This document shows positions 39,060 through 46,596 of a DNA stretch of 64,000 bases, piece after piece (position 1 is the stretch's first letter; the number at the start of each line of letters is the position of its first letter). The notes under the pieces are model-generated. The model was not told the origin of the DNA and did no database searches. It saw nothing but the letters and a program-made list of their open reading frames with translations. Source of the DNA: an uncultured Dokdonella sp. (GTDB lineage: Bacteria > Pseudomonadota > Gammaproteobacteria > Xanthomonadales > Rhodanobacteraceae); NCBI GenBank assembly GCA_934526015.1, contig CAKSZY010000005.1, forward strand, positions 44,554 through 108,553, given 5' to 3'. Position numbers and translations under genes: made by a program.

Positions 39060-39083
39060 TCCTCCCACCCCGCGGACACGACG

Positions 39084-39767
39084 ATGGAAGCCCTCATGGA
39101 AAACGACGACCTCAAGGCTGCCTGGCAGGCCCTTAACCGCCGCCTCGAACGCCACGACACGATCAACCTGCAACTGCTGCGCGAGAAGAAGCTCGAGCGC
39201 ACGCGCTCGACCCTGCGCCCGCTGCTGTGGGGCCAGGTCGCCCAGGCCCTGTTCGGCGTCCCCTTCATCCTGCTGGCGAGCTTCCTGTGGACGCGCGCGC
39301 ACAGCCTGCCGGACGGTCTGCCGACCGGCGCGTTGCTCGCCGGCATCGTCGTCCAGGTCTACGGCATCGCCACGGTCGCCCTCGCCGGCGAGACGATCCG
39401 GCGTATCCGCGCGATCGACTTCGCCGCACCGGTCCTCGGCATCCAGCAGCAGCTTGCCGCCTTGCGCCGCACCTACATCGTCAGCGGCATGGTCGGCGGC
39501 CTGCCGTGGTGGTTCCTGTGGGTGCCGATCCTCCTGCTGCTGGCCGGACTCGGTGGCGTCGACCTGCATGCGCGCGCGCCCGGCCTCGTCTGGGGCGGCC
39601 TCGCCATCGGTGCGCTCGGCCTGCTCGCCACGGCATGGTTTCACCGCTGGTCACGCAATCCGCAACGTCCGCGTCTCGCCGCGGCGATGGAGGCGGCGGT
39701 CACCGGTGGCAGCCTGCGCAAGGCGCGCGCACAGATCGACGAGCTCGAGCGCTTCGAGCGCGACTGA
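39084..39767 (+). CDS. Membrane protein linked to the sigma factor
   Basis: A 227-residue protein: a charged cytoplasmic N-terminus of about 45 residues (LKAAWQALNRRLERHDTINLQLLREKK), four transmembrane helices (about 48-68, 82-103, 140-160, 172-190) and a charged C-terminal helix (SLRKARAQIDELERFERD). Start ATG 39084 or 39096. By position it is likely co-transcribed with the sigma factor and may be its membrane-bound regulator. No known anti-sigma motif is seen, so this is inference. Confidence 0.8.
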   Translation: MEALMENDDLKAAWQALNRRLERHDTINLQLLREKKLERTRSTLRPLLWGQVAQALFGVPFILLASFLWTRAHSLPDGLPTGALLAGIVVQVYGIATVALAGETIRRIRAIDFAAPVLGIQQQLAALRRTYIVSGMVGGLPWWFLWVPILLLLAGLGGVDLHARAPGLVWGGLAIGALGLLATAWFHRWSRNPQRPRLAAAMEAAVTGGSLRKARAQIDELERFERD

Positions 39768-39834
39768 TCCGCGTGGATCTCCGTTGCGGGGCGGCCGGAC
39801 ACGCCGGCCCGCGCGCATCCGCGATAATGTCCCC

Positions 39835-40479
39835 ATGCAGACCGGATTGCTGAAGGCCGATGCGCTCGGCCGCATCGAAGTGGTGGAGGAGGGCGGCACG
39901 CGGCGCATCCGTCGCGACACGCGCGCCGCCCGCTTCGGCCTGCGCTGGCTGGCGCGTTCGGCGGCAGCGCGCGAGGCGCGCGTGCTGCGTGCCCTGGCCG
40001 GACTCGACGGCGTGCCGCAACTGCTGTCCTGGGGCGGCGGCGTGCTCGAGCGCAGCTACATGGACGGTGCGCCGATGCAACGCGCGCAGCCGCGCGATCC
40101 GCGCTACTACCGTGCCGCCCATGCCCTGCTCAAGCGCCTGCGCGCGCGCGGCGTCGCCCACAACGACCTCGCCAAGGAGCCGAACTGGCTGCAGCGCGCC
40201 GACGGCTCGCCGGCGGTGGTCGACTTCCAGATCGCCTGGGCGAGCCGCCGTCGCGGCGGCCTGTTCCGCCTGCTCGCCCGCGAGGACCTGCGCCATCTGC
40301 TCAAGCACAAGCGCATGTACTGCCCGCAGGCGCTGACGCCGGTCGAGCGCCGCGTGCTGGCACGCCGTTCCTGGCTGGCCGGCGCGTGGAAGGCCACCGG
40401 CAAGCGGGTCTACAAGTTCGTCGCGCGGCGCCTGTTCGGCTACTGGGACAACGAGGGCCAGGGCCGCGTGCGCGATTGA
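39835..40479 (+). CDS. RIO/Kdo-kinase-like protein kinase
   Basis: A 214-residue small kinase-fold protein. The catalytic loop reads HNDLAKEPNWL and the metal-binding loop VVDFQIAW (position of DFG), the pattern of RIO-like and lipopolysaccharide-core kinases. The N-terminal lobe includes ARFGLRWLARSAAAREARVLRAL, which may supply the Glu of the C-helix; a clear VAIK lysine is not obvious. ATG 39835. It lies 67 bases after the membrane protein and ends with a hairpin at 40590. The substrate is unknown. Confidence 0.8.
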   Translation: MQTGLLKADALGRIEVVEEGGTRRIRRDTRAARFGLRWLARSAAAREARVLRALAGLDGVPQLLSWGGGVLERSYMDGAPMQRAQPRDPRYYRAAHALLKRLRARGVAHNDLAKEPNWLQRADGSPAVVDFQIAWASRRRGGLFRLLAREDLRHLLKHKRMYCPQALTPVERRVLARRSWLAGAWKATGKRVYKFVARRLFGYWDNEGQGRVRD

Positions 40480-40589
40480 AGCGGACATCGGACGACGGTG
40501 CGTGAGCCGCTTCCGCGCCGTTTTGCGCCCTGTCTGCATGCCGGCAGCGACCGCACCCCCGGACGTGGCAGGGACGGCAAGTCGAGCAG

Positions 40590-40617
40590 GTGCGGCCGGG
40601 CAGGAGCCCGGCCGCAC
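40590..40617. terminator. Perfect 12-bp hairpin between converging kinase and tonB genes
   Basis: GTGCGGCCGGGC (40590-40601) and GCCCGGCCGCAC (40606-40617) with a loop AGGA. It lies 15 bases beyond the tonB stop and 110 after the kinase stop; symmetric, so usable in both directions. No T-tract. Confidence 0.65.
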
Positions 40618-40632
40618 AAGGACCTTCGCCCT

Positions 40633-41283
40633 TCAGCCGCGCGAAAGGCTGAACTCGATCGGCACGAGCCCCGACGCCGGCACCGCCACGCCGTTGCGCT
40701 GGACCGGACGGAAGCGCCATGCGAGCACGGCCTCGCGGGCGGCGCGATCGAGCCGGCTGTGGCCACTGCCACGCACGATGTCGACGGCCACCGGCCGGCC
40801 CTCGCGGTCGACGTGCACGCGCAGCAGCACGGTGCCCTGTTCGCGCTCGCGTGCGGAGGCCCTCGGATACGCCACCTCGGTGCGCGACAGGTAGGCGAGA
40901 CCGACATCGACCGCGCGCGCCGGACCGGGATCGGGCGCCGGCGTCGACTCGGGCAGGATCGGCTCGGCCGGCAACGGCGATGGTTCGGCGACCGGCGTCG
41001 GTGTCGACATCGGCGTCTCGATCACCGCCACCACGCGCGGCGCCGGCCGCCGCGGCACCGGCAACGGCTCGGGCTCCGGCGGCAGCGGCTGCACGACCGG
41101 TTCCGGTTCGGGCTCGTGCCAGATGATCTGCACGGTTTCGGTGGCCGCCGCAATCACGGCCGGATGCATCGCCGGCATGGCCAGCAGCAGGAGGGCGAAG
41201 GCATGCACGGCCAACGCACCGGCAAGGGCGAGCGTGCGTGGCACGCTCCATTCGTTCGTCACGGTGACGGTGTCTGCGCGCAT
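40633..41283 (-). CDS. Energy transducer TonB
   Basis: A 216-residue protein linking the proton motive force to outer-membrane receptors. It has a transmembrane anchor at about 17-37, a proline-rich spacer (about 50-130, with PLPPEPEPLPVPRRPAP) and a C-terminal TonB domain (VAYPRASAREREQGTVLLRVHVDREG...AVLAWRFRPVQRNG). ATG 41283 is used, as the frame further upstream to 41406 shows no coding support. No ExbB/ExbD or receptor is next to it, so it may be one of several TonB paralogs. Confidence 0.92.
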   Translation of the reverse strand: MRADTVTVTNEWSVPRTLALAGALAVHAFALLLLAMPAMHPAVIAAATETVQIIWHEPEPEPVVQPLPPEPEPLPVPRRPAPRVVAVIETPMSTPTPVAEPSPLPAEPILPESTPAPDPGPARAVDVGLAYLSRTEVAYPRASAREREQGTVLLRVHVDREGRPVAVDIVRGSGHSRLDRAAREAVLAWRFRPVQRNGVAVPASGLVPIEFSLSRG

Positions 41284-41408
41284 GGCAATCCCCGGTTCGG
41301 TGGCAGGGGATGCAACGGCGCAGGCCCCGCCGCGGGGTTCGTCACCGGCAAGCGCCCACCACGATCCGCATGGTTCCCAGCCGGCGAACCCGTCCGTCGC
41401 TCCCACCG

Positions 41409-41570
41409 CCCCTCATCCGCGGCTGCCGCCGCACCTTCTCCCCGTCGCCACGGGGAGAACGGGCAGGCCTGCGCTTTCACCAGCGTGTCGCATTGCATGC
41501 TTGCGACGACGCCAGCCGTCCCTTCGCCCCGCGCAGCGGGGAGAAGGTGCCCGGCAGGGCGGATGAGGGG
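41409..41570. repeat. 162-bp palindromic repeat element with 11-bp inverted ends
   Basis: The element begins CCCCTCATCCG and ends CGGATGAGGGG (perfect 11-bp inverted ends). Inside are two hairpins: TTCTCCCCGT/ACGGGGAGAA with loop CGCC (41436-41459) and CCTTC-CCCCGC/GCGGGG-AAGG (41521-41547). It is closely related to the units of the array at 63469-64000, including the core GCATGCTTGCGAC. It sits in the 370-base gap between tonB and the ABC transporter genes, which holds no gene. MITE-like in form; no transposase nearby. Confidence 0.85.
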
Positions 41571-41653
41571 CCGCCTTTGTGCTTGCGGACGCGGACCGGG
41601 GAGGCCATCCCTGCGCGGCGGATCGCTTGCCTGCACGCGCGCGCGGATCCGCC

Positions 41654-42766
41654 TCAGTCGAGGCGCTTGCGGAAGCGCGTGACGGCGAGCATCAGCACGA
41701 CGACGATGAACGCCGCCAGCGCCGCCAGCGAGGGCCACAGTTCGCCGAGTCCTGCGCCGCGCAGCATGATGCCGCGGATCAGGCGCAGGAAGTGGGTCAG
41801 CGGGAACACCTCGGCCAGCCACTGCGCGGCGCGCGGCATGCCGTCGTAGGGAAACATGAAGCCCGACAGCAGGATCTGCGGCAGGAACAGGAAGAAGGCC
41901 ATCTGCATGGCCTGGAACTGCGTCCTCGCGATCGTCGAGATGAGGATGCCGAGCGCCAGCGTCGCGCCGATGTAGGCCAGCGAGGCCGCATACACGGCGA
42001 GCAGGGAGCCGCGCACCGGCACGCCGAACACGACGAGGCCGAGCAGCAGGATCAGGGTGACCTGGATGAGGCCTATGCCGATGTAGGGCAGCACCTTGCC
42101 GAGGGTCAGTTCGGCCGAGGACAGCGGCGTGGCGATCAGCATCTCCACGTTGCCGCGCTCGCGTTCGCGCACGATCGCCATCGCCGTGAAGATCACCATG
42201 GTCATGGTCAGGATCACGCCGATCAGGCCCGGCACGGTGTTGACCGGTGCGCGCCGCTCGGGGTTGTAGAAGTTGACGATCTCGATGCTGGCCGATGCGC
42301 GCGCTCCGGGGCGCTGCTGCGGGCTGCCGTAGTCGAGCGCGGCGAGCGGAAACGCCGCGAGCTGGCGTGCGGCGGCCTGTACCGACTGGTCGGCGCCGTC
42401 GACGACGACCTGCCAGGCCGGTTCGCCGGATCGTTCGAGGCGACGTTCGAAGTCGCGCGGGATGACCACCGCCGCGCTGATCTCGCCGCGCCGCATCAGC
42501 GTCTCGATCTCCTGCGGCACGGCGACACGATGGGCGAAGTCGAGCACCTGCGAGGAGGCGAGTTCGGCAACGAGTTCGCGCGAGCGCCAGCTGTCCGCCT
42601 CGTCGAGCACGGCGGCCGGCAGGTGGCGCACGTCGAGGTTGATGGCGAAACCGAACAGCAGCAGCTGCAGGGTCGGGATGCCGACGATCATGGCGAAGGT
42701 CAGGCGGTCGCGGGCGAGCTGGCGCAGTTCCTTGCGCACGACGGCGAACAGGCGCGCGAGGTTCAT
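41654..42766 (-). CDS. ABC-2 type transporter permease
   Basis: A 370-residue inner-membrane permease: first helix at about 22-42 (LTFAMIVGIPTLQLLLFGFAI), a periplasmic domain (about 45-170), then five helices in the C-terminal half with the signature MAIVRERERGNVEMLIATPLSSAELTLGKVLPY. This is the layout of YhhJ/YbhR-type exporters. ATG 42766 overlaps the end of the ATPase gene by four bases. It acts with the ATPase and the adaptor next to it, likely in drug or lipid efflux. Confidence 0.94.
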   Translation of the reverse strand: MNLARLFAVVRKELRQLARDRLTFAMIVGIPTLQLLLFGFAINLDVRHLPAAVLDEADSWRSRELVAELASSQVLDFAHRVAVPQEIETLMRRGEISAAVVIPRDFERRLERSGEPAWQVVVDGADQSVQAAARQLAAFPLAALDYGSPQQRPGARASASIEIVNFYNPERRAPVNTVPGLIGVILTMTMVIFTAMAIVRERERGNVEMLIATPLSSAELTLGKVLPYIGIGLIQVTLILLLGLVVFGVPVRGSLLAVYAASLAYIGATLALGILISTIARTQFQAMQMAFFLFLPQILLSGFMFPYDGMPRAAQWLAEVFPLTHFLRLIRGIMLRGAGLGELWPSLAALAAFIVVVLMLAVTRFRKRLD

Positions 42767-43752
42767 GTGCGTTCTCCCGTCGCCGTGCGGGTTACGGCGA
42801 CGAAGACGTCCTCGAGGTTCGGCGGCGCCGGCTCGACGCGACCTTCGAGGCCGGCCTCGGCGAGCAGTCGGCGCAGGCGGTCGGCGCCATCCTCGCGGCG
42901 GTCGGTCAGCACGCGCAGGTCGCTGCCGATCTGCGCCACGCCGACCACGTGCGCATCGCGCGCGACGACCTGCTGCACGCGCCGCGGCTGCGCACATTCG
43001 ATGCGCAAGGTGGTGCCGGGCAGGGCGCCCATGAGTTCCTGCGGCGTGCCGTCGGCGACGAGGCGACCGTGGTCGAGGATGGCCAGGCGATGGCAGCGTT
43101 CGGCCTCGTCCATGTAGTGGGTCGAGACCAGCAGGGTGGTGCCGGTGTCGGCGAGGTCGAACAGGGAATCCCAGAAATCGCGCCGCGACTGCGGATCGAC
43201 CGCACTGGTCGGCTCGTCGAGCAGCAGCAGCTCGGGTTCGTGCAGCACCGCGCAGGCCAGCGCGAGGCGCTGCTTCTGGCCGCCCGACAGGGTGCCGGCA
43301 AGGCGCCCGCGCAACTCGTCGAGGCGATAGCGCGCGCACAGCTCGTCGATGCGCCGCCGTGCCGCCGCGCCGCGCAGCTCGTGCACGGCAGCGAGGAACT
43401 CGAGGTTCTCGCCGACGCCGAGGTCTTCGTACAGCGAGAACTTCTGCGTCATGTAGCCGATGCTGCGCTTGGCCGCCTCGGCGCCGGCCGGCAACGCATG
43501 ACCGAGCACCTCGACCGTGCCCTCGCTGGCGTCGAGCAGGCCGCACAGCATGCGGATCGTGGTCGACTTGCCGGAGCCGTTCGGGCCGAGGAAGCCGTAG
43601 ACCTCGGCACGGCGCACGTCGAGATCGAGACGGTCGACCGCGGTGAACTGGCCGAAGCGCCGGGTCAGGCCGCGCGCGACGATGACCGCATCGCGCTGCC
43701 CGCGCGGCAGCGTCGACGGATCGGTGGCGGCGTTCGCGGCGGGTGTGCTCAT
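42763..43752 (-). CDS. ABC transporter ATP-binding protein
   Basis: A 329-residue ATPase: Walker A GPNGSGKST (about 55-63), signature LSGGQKQRLALA, Walker B LLLLDEPTSAVDP, and the switch histidine in LLVSTHYMDEAERC. The length and C-terminal extension (about 240-329) fit the CcmA/YbhF half-size group. It is translationally coupled to the permease (ATGA) and starts seven bases after the adaptor gene stop on the same strand. Confidence 0.96.
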   Translation of the reverse strand: MSTPAANAATDPSTLPRGQRDAVIVARGLTRRFGQFTAVDRLDLDVRRAEVYGFLGPNGSGKSTTIRMLCGLLDASEGTVEVLGHALPAGAEAAKRSIGYMTQKFSLYEDLGVGENLEFLAAVHELRGAAARRRIDELCARYRLDELRGRLAGTLSGGQKQRLALACAVLHEPELLLLDEPTSAVDPQSRRDFWDSLFDLADTGTTLLVSTHYMDEAERCHRLAILDHGRLVADGTPQELMGALPGTTLRIECAQPRRVQQVVARDAHVVGVAQIGSDLRVLTDRREDGADRLRRLLAEAGLEGRVEPAPPNLEDVFVAVTRTATGERT

Positions 43753-43759
43753 GCGTGGA

Positions 43760-44713
43760 TCAGGGCGTCGCCGCGCCGCACTCGGCCTGCGCCGGCAGGC
43801 CGACGGCGAGCGTGCGAGCGTCGCCGTCGAGCACGATCTCGGCGCGATAGGCGAGACGGCTGGCGTCGTCGCCGGTCAGCGCGTAGTACGGCGTGAACGC
43901 GGGATCGGCGCGCACGCTGCGCACGCGCGCCAACAGCGCGTCGTCGATGCCTTCCACGTGCACGCGGCAGGTAGTGCCGACGGCGATCTGCGTGCGCCGG
44001 CTCGCCGGCACGTAGACGCGCGCGTAGGTCGGACCATCGAGCAGGCTGACGAGCACGGCGCCGGCCGGCGGCTGGTCGCCGGTCTTGAACGGCAGTGCGT
44101 CGACCCGGCCCGCGCGCGGGGCGCGGATGTCATAGCGTGCGCGGGTCAATTCGAGTCGGGTGACGGCCGCCCTTGTGGCGGCGAGCGTGGCTTCGGCCTG
44201 TTCGATGTCCTCGATGCGCGTGCCGTTGAGCAGTTCCGCGAGCTGCGCGCGCGCCGCATCGGCCTGCGCACGTGCCGTGCGCATGCCGGCATCGGCACGA
44301 TCGAGTTCGGCCTGGGCGACGAGCCCGCGCGTGCGGATCTCGGCGATGCGCTCGCGCTCGCGGCGTGCATTGGCGAGGCTGGCCTCGTTGCCGGCAAGCG
44401 TCGCCCGCGCGGCGGCAATCGTTTCCGCGCGCGTGCCGCGGCGCAGTTCGGCCAGCGCGGCTTCCGTGCGGTGCTGTTCGGCCTGCGCGGCAGCCAGTTC
44501 GGCGTCGATGCGACGTGCGTCGAGGGTGAGGATCGGGGCACCCGCCGCGACCTCGTCGCCCTCGGCGACGTCGATGCGCAAGATCGTCTCCGCCGCCTCG
44601 GCGGTGACCGCGATGCGATCGCGTTCGAGGCTTCCGAGCAGCCGGTCGGGCGCGTTCTTCGCGCAACCGGCGCAAACGCACGCGGCGAAGGCCATGCAGG
44701 CAAGCGGTTTCAT
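43760..44713 (-). CDS. HlyD-family periplasmic adaptor lipoprotein
   Basis: A 317-residue adaptor of the efflux pump. It has a lipoprotein signal (CVCAGC, lipid on Cys19), a first half-lipoyl domain (TAEAAETILRIDVAEGDEVAAGAPILTLD), a long alpha hairpin (about 65-165, with alanine- and arginine-rich heptads), a second lipoyl half (YDIRAPRAGRVDALPFKTGDQPPAG) and a beta-barrel domain. This is the YbhG/EmrA-like type that bridges permease and outer-membrane channel. Its start codon shares one base with the stop of the tetR gene. Confidence 0.94.
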   Translation of the reverse strand: MKPLACMAFAACVCAGCAKNAPDRLLGSLERDRIAVTAEAAETILRIDVAEGDEVAAGAPILTLDARRIDAELAAAQAEQHRTEAALAELRRGTRAETIAAARATLAGNEASLANARRERERIAEIRTRGLVAQAELDRADAGMRTARAQADAARAQLAELLNGTRIEDIEQAEATLAATRAAVTRLELTRARYDIRAPRAGRVDALPFKTGDQPPAGAVLVSLLDGPTYARVYVPASRRTQIAVGTTCRVHVEGIDDALLARVRSVRADPAFTPYYALTGDDASRLAYRAEIVLDGDARTLAVGLPAQAECGAATP

Positions 44714-45363
44714 CAGGCGGGCTCCAGTCCGCGTTCGAGCAGGGCGATCGCGTGCGCTGCGAGCGCGGCGATCGGGATGTCATCGGCATCGAGCAGTTGT
44801 CGCCAGATTGGTGCGGCGGCGAGTGCGAACAGGGTCAGGCCCATCACCGAGACGACGACGAGGCGCGGATCGAGGTCGCCGCGGATGCGTCCGGCCCTCT
44901 GCGCCGCGGCGATGTGGTCGCGCAGGCGCTTGGTCACCGCCTCGCGCGCGAGCACGAGCAGGCGTTCGCGCAGCAGGCCGCCTTCGCTGAGCACTTCGCG
45001 TACCCAGAGGGGCGCCAGCCAGGGATGTTCGGTCGCCGCCGCCACCACGCCGCGCGCGATGCGGCGCATGGCTTCGAGTGCATCGTCGCCGGTCTCGCCG
45101 AGCGCCTGCACGACGCCGTGCATGACCGGCACGAAGCGCTGCGCGACGAGTGCGTCGAGCAGCTGTTCGCGGTCACCGAAGTAGTAGTGCACGAGCGCCG
45201 GCGTCACCGCGGCATCGCGCGCGATCGCGGCAACAGGAGTCGCCGCGATGCCATAGCGGGCGAAGCGGGTCACCGCAGCGTCGAGAATCCGCGCGCGACG
45301 GTCGCCGCCATCGTCGACGGGACGGCCGCGGCCACGCGCCTCGGGCTTCCTCGCTCGGGTCAT
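44713..45363 (-). CDS. TetR-family regulator of the efflux operon
   Basis: A 216-residue repressor with an N-terminal helix-turn-helix (about 25-70: RARILDAAVTRFARYGIAATPVAAIARDAAVTPALVHYYFGDREQLLDAL) and a ligand-binding C-terminal domain of unknown specificity. ATG 45363 is preferred over an in-frame TTG two codons upstream. It is the first gene of the tetR-hlyD-ABC-permease operon, as in E. coli ybiH(cecR)-ybhGFSR, so it likely represses its own operon. Confidence 0.94.
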   Translation of the reverse strand: MTRARKPEARGRGRPVDDGGDRRARILDAAVTRFARYGIAATPVAAIARDAAVTPALVHYYFGDREQLLDALVAQRFVPVMHGVVQALGETGDDALEAMRRIARGVVAAATEHPWLAPLWVREVLSEGGLLRERLLVLAREAVTKRLRDHIAAAQRAGRIRGDLDPRLVVVSVMGLTLFALAAAPIWRQLLDADDIPIAALAAHAIALLERGLEPA

Positions 45364-45371
45364 GGGCAAAT

Positions 45372-45396
45372 ATTAAATGGAGATTCAATTAAATGG
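45372..45396. promoter_or_regulatory. Candidate TetR operator: direct repeat ATTAAATGG
   Basis: ATTAAATGG occurs at 45372-45380 and again at 45388-45396 (16-bp period) immediately upstream of the tetR start, in the only AT-rich patch nearby. It also contains the TTAA/TTAA pair of an imperfect palindrome. It is well placed to control the efflux operon; binding is inferred. Confidence 0.4.
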
Positions 45397-45511
45397 CAAT
45401 GTCTGGCCGTGCGGAAGGGCGAAGGGTCCGCGGGAAGGCCGGCGAAGGCTTCGCAGCGATCACTTCCTGCGCTAGCCTGGCCATGGAAGTCGTACGCAAG
45501 AGGCCGAACGC

Positions 45512-46450
45512 GTGGCGTACTGGTGGGTCAACCACAAGCAGACCCGGGACCACGAAGTCGGCGGCGGCTATCTCTGGTCACCGGTGCGCAACGCCAACGG
45601 TGCGCGCAACCAGTCGTACGACAACATGCGGCTGGCGAGACGTGGGGACATCGTGTTTTCGTATGCGCACGGCCGGCTCGGCGCCATCGGCGTCGTCACC
45701 GCGGAAGCCTGTGCCTCGCCGAAGCCGCACGAGTTCGATTCGGTCGGCGGCTATTGGTCGAATGAAGGATGGCTCGTCGAAGTCGACTTCTTCGAGGTGC
45801 CGCGCAAGATCCGGCCGCGTGACTGCATCGATGCCATCGCGCACCTGCTTCCGGACCGGTATTCCCCGATCCAGGCCAACGGGAACGGCAACCAGGGCAT
45901 CTACCTGGCTGCCGTGTCCGATGCTCTCGGCATGGTCTTGATGGCCCTGCTCGAAGTGGAACAGGTTCAAGGGAAACGCGCCGACTACGTCGTCGAGCGT
46001 GCGCCCGATCCGGAACTGCTCGACGACATCCACGATGTCGAGTCGGATGCCACGATCCCGGATACCCAGCGCGTCCAGCTTTCCAGAGCCCGCGTCGGCC
46101 AAGGGCTGTTCCGCAAGCGGGTCATCCTCCTCGGTGGCGAGTGCCTGGTGACCGGCGTATCCGACGAGCGCGTGCTGATTGCCAGTCACATCAAGCCCTG
46201 GCGTCTGGCCAGCAATGCCGAACGCCTGGACGGCTACAACGGTGTGCTGCTGTCGCCGCATGTGGATGCGCTGTTCGACCAGCATCTCATCACCTTCGAG
46301 AACGATGGCCACATGCATGTCCATCCCTCGCTGCCGCGTGATGTGCTTGAGCGCTGGGACATCCGCGCCGAACTGAAGGTCGACCGGTTTCGCGAACGCC
46401 AGCACGTCTTCCTTGAACATCACCGTGCGGCATTCGCGGCCCGACGCTAG
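45512..46450 (+). CDS. EVE-like/HNH endonuclease, possible type IV restriction enzyme
   Basis: A 312-residue protein starting at GTG 45512. The N-terminal part (about 1-120) resembles an EVE/PUA-like domain that can read modified bases: AYWWVNHKQTRDHEVGGGYLWSP, then RRGDIVFSYAHGRLGAIGVVTAEA. The C-terminal part is an HNH_2-type nuclease domain: LLGGECLVTGVSDERVLIASHIKPWRLASNAERLDGYNGVLLSPHVDALFDQHLITF. This architecture occurs in nucleases thought to attack modified phage DNA. It is a single gene with no methyltransferase partner. Confidence 0.82.
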   Translation: MAYWWVNHKQTRDHEVGGGYLWSPVRNANGARNQSYDNMRLARRGDIVFSYAHGRLGAIGVVTAEACASPKPHEFDSVGGYWSNEGWLVEVDFFEVPRKIRPRDCIDAIAHLLPDRYSPIQANGNGNQGIYLAAVSDALGMVLMALLEVEQVQGKRADYVVERAPDPELLDDIHDVESDATIPDTQRVQLSRARVGQGLFRKRVILLGGECLVTGVSDERVLIASHIKPWRLASNAERLDGYNGVLLSPHVDALFDQHLITFENDGHMHVHPSLPRDVLERWDIRAELKVDRFRERQHVFLEHHRAAFAARR

Positions 46451-46596
46451 CCGCGGTCAGGCCATGCCTTGACGACTTGGTGCCGGGCGCCGGCGCAGGA
46501 CTCCGCAAGCGAGGCGATCGGGGCAATGGCGTCCGGTTCCGTTCGATCGGGCGCGAATGCGGGCTTCACGCCTTGCCGGACGCGAGCGGATCGCGG

